Assembly (NCBI GenBank): GCA_032622095.1
Contig: CP136061.1
Span: 13,779,287-13,843,286 of the forward strand
DNA from: Siphonodentalium dalli
Taxonomy: Eukaryota; Mollusca; Scaphopoda; Gadilida; Siphonodentaliidae
Direction of reading: 5' to 3'
Length of the DNA: 64,000 nucleotides
Shown: positions 60,627 to 64,000 of the stretch, in pieces
Layout: each line of letters opens with the position of its first letter
How positions within the stretch are numbered: the first letter of the stretch is position 1
Translations under genes and position numbers: made by a program
Notes under the pieces: generated by a model
The model's database searches: none
What the model was told of the DNA's origin: nothing
The model's input: only the letters and a program-made list of their open reading frames with translations

Positions 60627-60699
60627 CTACCAACATGGCGATCAAAATATAATCAAGAACAGAGAATCAGAAGATTCTGGGGGAAACTTCCGAAAAGTT

Positions 60700-60997
60700 A
60701 TCTACAATCATAACGAAGTTCGACACAATTGTACCAAATGCAACATTAAATTGTAAATCACGCAATTTAATTTATTGCATCACATGTTCGGGGTGTGGTG
60801 AAGCATACACCGGGCAGACAGGCAATACCATAGTGGAGAGAAATCGGATCCATCGACAACAAGTTAGAGATCCCAGCACTAGAATGATCCCTCTAAGTGA
60901 ACATATATATGTATGTGGTAGAGGGAGGTATACAATCCTTCCATTTTATAAGATGACAAGTGACACTGATTCGGAAGGACTGAGCAAGGAAGATTAG
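60700..60997 (+). pseudogene. Penelope-like GIY-YIG endonuclease fragment
   Basis: Plus strand, opposite to the RT fragment. A cysteine pair CTKCN (about 60,730) is followed after a frameshift by CKSRNLIYCITCSGCGEAYT and GQTGNTIVERNRIHRQQVRD. This matches the linker and GIY-YIG nuclease of Penelope-like elements (IYCITC, Y-x-GQT, RxxxH). The frame stops at 60,995-60,997. Because it faces the RT fragment, the two come from different insertions or an inversion. Confidence 0.65.
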
Positions 60998-61205
60998 TTC
61001 AAACACAAATTCCGGACAACACTCAATAGTTTTAACTTTGACGTCAAGAGTTATCCCCATGTTACTATATGACGTCACAGTGTTATACACGTCATTTCTT
61101 TAAAATTGCCATGAAGGCATGAAAGGCCTAGGAATTAAAGACGTTTTTTGATAGAAAAAGTCGTCATGTTGATTTATCAAACTAGTCATATATATATGTC
61201 TCAAA

Positions 61206-61880
61206 ATATATAGTAGACTAGCAGGTTAACCCGCCACTGGCGTGGTTGGTCACAAACGTGTCATTTTTTAAAATTATTTTTTTTTAAATTTAATTTGGTT
61301 TCAATTTTTTTATTTTTGTAATTTTAAAGTTTTTAAATTTATGTTTTTAATTAATTTTTTGTTTTTCAGTGAGTTAATTCTGCCTTTTTCGGGCTGAAAA
61401 AAACTTACCCGATAACCCCCCCCCCCCATTCCTAGGATAGGTATACATAAGAATCACACAACACGCATTTGTTGTTTTCCAATGAGTTAATTCTGCCTTT
61501 TTAATCAAGAGTAATTATGGTACCATTCCCTAAAAGAGGTATGATTTAAGGAACATCGGGCGGAAAAACTGACCCGCTGAAAATTTCCCCCGTTCCTAGG
61601 AACGACAGACATAAGAATCACACAACACGCATTTTTTGCTTTCCGATGTGTTAATTCTGCCTTTTTAATCAAAAGAAATGCATTTCGCGTTTTGCATCCG
61701 TAGTTTCGTAGGCATAGGTGAGCCTTTAGCAACGCCGATGACAATAAAGAGCGTTACTCCAAATATGGTCAATATAAAGATCGTGACTGCCTTAACCCCC
61801 GCAGTGCCGAGGACAGTGATTTTGATGATTGGGAGTGGAAAATGAGTTATCTGAGCTAGATAGGAAGTTTGAGCTCAATC
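61206..61880. repeat. Direct repeat flanking Penelope-like fragments, right
   Basis: Partner of 59,272-59,800 with an internal duplication of the ACACAACACGCATTT block (61,458, 61,620) and a C-run near 61,418. A shorter third copy of its last part is split by the element at 62,516-63,321. Confidence 0.65.
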
Positions 61881-61939
61881 TGATTCCATGAAGTAACCAC
61901 ACACACACACATATATATATACGAAGTCTCAAAATATAT

Positions 61940-62155
61940 AGTAGACTAGCTGGTGGACACGACTTCGTCCGGGCTGTTTCCCCTCTGCTTTTCGGAGAAT
62001 TGAGCGACTTGACCTTGAATTGACCATTTTGAAGGTCAAGGTCATGTCGAGGTCATGATTTGACCCGTCCAAATCACTCCCCGGACAAAAGTGCCCTACA
62101 AAATTACCCGTCGAAATCAGTCAGGTTTTACCCGATTTGACCTTGTGTAGAGAGC
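61940..62155 (-). repeat. Helitron-like fragment, minus strand
   Basis: GTAGACTAGCTGGTGG, the hairpin GACACGACTTCGTCCGGGC, and one and a half TTGACC units. It is cut off at about 62,155, and its other end (CCCGGCCATAGCTAACAGAC) appears at 63,392-63,435, so intervening DNA was inserted. Confidence 0.6.
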
Positions 62156-62515
62156 AGCAGGAATTAGTGACAATCTTATCAAGAAACATTCATCAAGTGA
62201 CACCTGCAACGTGTCTGAAATCAGACTGCAACTGGCCGGATTCGTCCCATGGCTTTGGTCGATCCATTAATTTTTGTTTTTCAAGGTAATTCCGCACAGG
62301 CACACCGACAGCATGCTGATGCCCGAGCAATCAACGAACAGCGCTTACTGACCGCTCACAATAGGCAATCAACGGACAGCGCGCATTAACTATCACGCGT
62401 CCCCCCCACCTTTATTAAGTGAGTGAGAAATAAATGAATTGAATTGACAATTCCCAGACGGCGGGAGTGAGATGGAGAATGAGTGCTGGGAGCTTCTCCA
62501 AAACGGCGGTAAATA
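62156..62515. other. Unassigned insert between fragments
   Basis: Contains CAATCAACGAACAGCGC and CAATCAACGGACAGCGC as a short direct repeat (62,328 and 62,367). No gene seen. Confidence 0.5.
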
Positions 62516-63321
62516 CAGTCTGATTAAAACCAGACTCAGACTCTAACGATATTGAGTCTGGTGAAAATGGGTAGAGATTCCATTACTCCCAGCAGGAATT
62601 ACGTATTTGCCAGCCAATCACAAACTATCGTCATGATCGCGAAGACCAATAAGGCGACAGTCGCATGGAATTTCGACAGCCGGCGCGGATTCCAGTAAAC
62701 CCCGCCCGATATTTATAAATAGCACAATTATTTTTCCACCACATGCTGCAGCATGGCTTAATGTTTACAAATTCAGTTTTACGACAGCAAATTTAACACT
62801 GAAAAGCGTATTTAAAGAGTGCAAAATTGACTAATACTACTTAATATGACAAATGTAATTGAATATTTCTAAGAAAAACAACATTTAGTACCGAATAATT
62901 GAGAAGTCGACATGTCGTAAATTTATTTAATTTCCGGCATATGATGATAAATATATATCTCGTGTCGATTTATAAAAGTATGTAAAACGTGATTATTTTC
63001 AGTTGAAATTATGTCACAAGGCGCATATGTCGCAATCTGAGGTATATTTCGCCTTTGGATTTGGTTTAATAGCGGTTGATATTGAATAAGAAACCATGTT
63101 TTTCTTTTGCGAAAACGAATGGCTTTCGCGATGGCTTTCGCGGAAACGAAACCGAAACTACATTATGTCAATCACAGTTATTTTTAAAGACAAGTGTGGG
63201 CGGTGACGTCATACTGCAGGGGGTTGTCTGCGGAATTTATCTATAGTCACAGTAATGCGACCAATAGCGATTTCACCAGACTCACTATCGTTCGTTTCTG
63301 AGTCTGGTTTTAATCAGACTG
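62516..63321. mobile_element. 806-bp MITE-like element
   Basis: CAGTCTGATTAAAACCAGAC at the left end is repeated inverted at the right. Similarity runs on for about 50 bp through AACGATA and GAGTCTGGTGAAA. No clear target duplication and no transposase frame. AT-rich interior. Superfamily not assigned. Confidence 0.75.
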
Positions 63322-63435
63322 CGATAAACACTGTCTGTGGCATTTTAACCTTAGATTGGAAGTTTGAACTCAATCGGTCCAGCCATTTTCCCGGCCATAG
63401 CTAACAGACAAACAGAAGTCCCAAAATATATAGTA

Positions 63436-63464
63436 GATATATATATATATATATATATATATAG

Positions 63465-63510
<46 letters not shown>
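63436..63510. repeat. TA microsatellite
   Basis: Nearly pure TA with one TAGCTA interruption, directly after a Helitron-like start sequence. Confidence 0.95.
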
Positions 63511-63513
<3 letters not shown>

Positions 63514-64000
63514 GGACATAAGCTCTTAAAATAAAAAAGTGTTCTTATCAGTTCTATTACTGAAAACAAAAATACACACTCATTGATGTGTCATAACATC
63601 ATCTGTGCCACGACAATGGTTAATACATAATGATTAAAGAAAGAATTTATGTAGTTTTGTTGTGACAATTACAGTAAGTATATCAATAATCATTCGAAAA
63701 TAAAGACAATTTGCCCCAACCACGGCATTCTTTGGTAGTATCTATTTACACATCTCTGTTTTCAAACTAGTTTCTGAAATGTCCTCAGAATTACTGAGGG
63801 GCATAAGGAAAGCTCTTCCCGAGAGCTTTCCTTCAGGTGAATGTAACCAGCCATATTTCCGACTAAATGTTATCCATAATTATGCTGTGGTTAAGGAGTC
63901 AATTGCTTAGAGTATTACTGTACATGTATGTTCTATATAAAATTACGAATCTCTACTCTATCACCCCCCACACTTAAAGATCAGTTTTGTACTGGTTGAT
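63511..64000. other. Window end, with sequence resembling the palindrome's subterminal region
   Basis: AT-rich. At about 63,826-63,868, GAGCTTTCC, GTGAATGTAACCAGCCATAT and GACTAAAT match 48,185-48,230 of the right arm with a few differences. A strong hairpin (AGGAAAGCTCT / AGAGCTTTCC) sits just before it at about 63,807-63,833. Nothing coding seen. Confidence 0.45.

Overview
The window looks like non-genic, repeat-dominated nuclear DNA of an animal. It is AT-rich and contains Penelope-like, LINE, hAT-like, PIF/Harbinger-like and Helitron-like remains. The mix suggests a marine invertebrate, possibly a mollusc or other lophotrochozoan, but nothing in the sequence fixes the species. I found no host housekeeping gene, tRNA, rRNA or CRISPR array. 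Almost all short open frames are by-products of repeats.

Layout. 1-7,877: composite tandem array of Helitron-like units on the minus strand, present as two ~3.9-kb direct copies. 8,285-9,720: ~280-bp repeats split by a 664-bp inverted-repeat element. 9,721-10,275: ~155-bp units. 10,936-21,600: a 21-bp-period minisatellite broken by three DNA elements: a Harbinger-like element with TAA duplications (11,629-13,241), a hAT-like element with an exact 8-bp target duplication (13,835-15,902) and a 4.9-kb element with ~1-kb inverted arms (16,365-21,266). 21,441-28,201: a ~2.2-kb segmental duplication whose second copy received a 1.5-kb insertion. 28,202-29,650: Helitron-like units on the plus strand. 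31,440-33,330: a decayed L1/Tx1-like LINE.

34,758-48,727 is the standout: a 13,970-bp near-perfect palindrome with 6.97-kb arms and a 29-bp spacer. It is bounded by an exact 6-bp duplication (TACCTG) and sits inside a Penelope-like relic. A second inverted copy of the relic's flank (34,141-34,262) shows what the site looked like before insertion. Each arm carries an outward-reading gene for a 250-residue protein with one zinc finger and an acidic tail (frameshifted in the right arm), plus a second zinc-finger fragment near the centre. I read it as a mobile element, or a snap-back derivative of one. I cannot assign it to a known superfamily.

48,734-64,000: more repeat fragments, a LINE ORF2 with one premature stop (52,887-55,736), a second minus-strand Helitron-like array (56,630-59,271), Penelope-like fragments facing each other (59,272-61,880), an 806-bp inverted-repeat element (62,516-63,321), and at the end a short stretch resembling the palindrome's subterminal sequence.

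The parts do not form a pathway. The order of events can be read from nesting: minisatellite before its three insertions, Penelope relic before the palindrome, Helitron-like capture before the 3.9-kb duplication. Two Helitron-like unit types also carry arrays of perfect matches to animal transcription-factor consensus sites (NRF-1, and nuclear-receptor AGGTCA sites).
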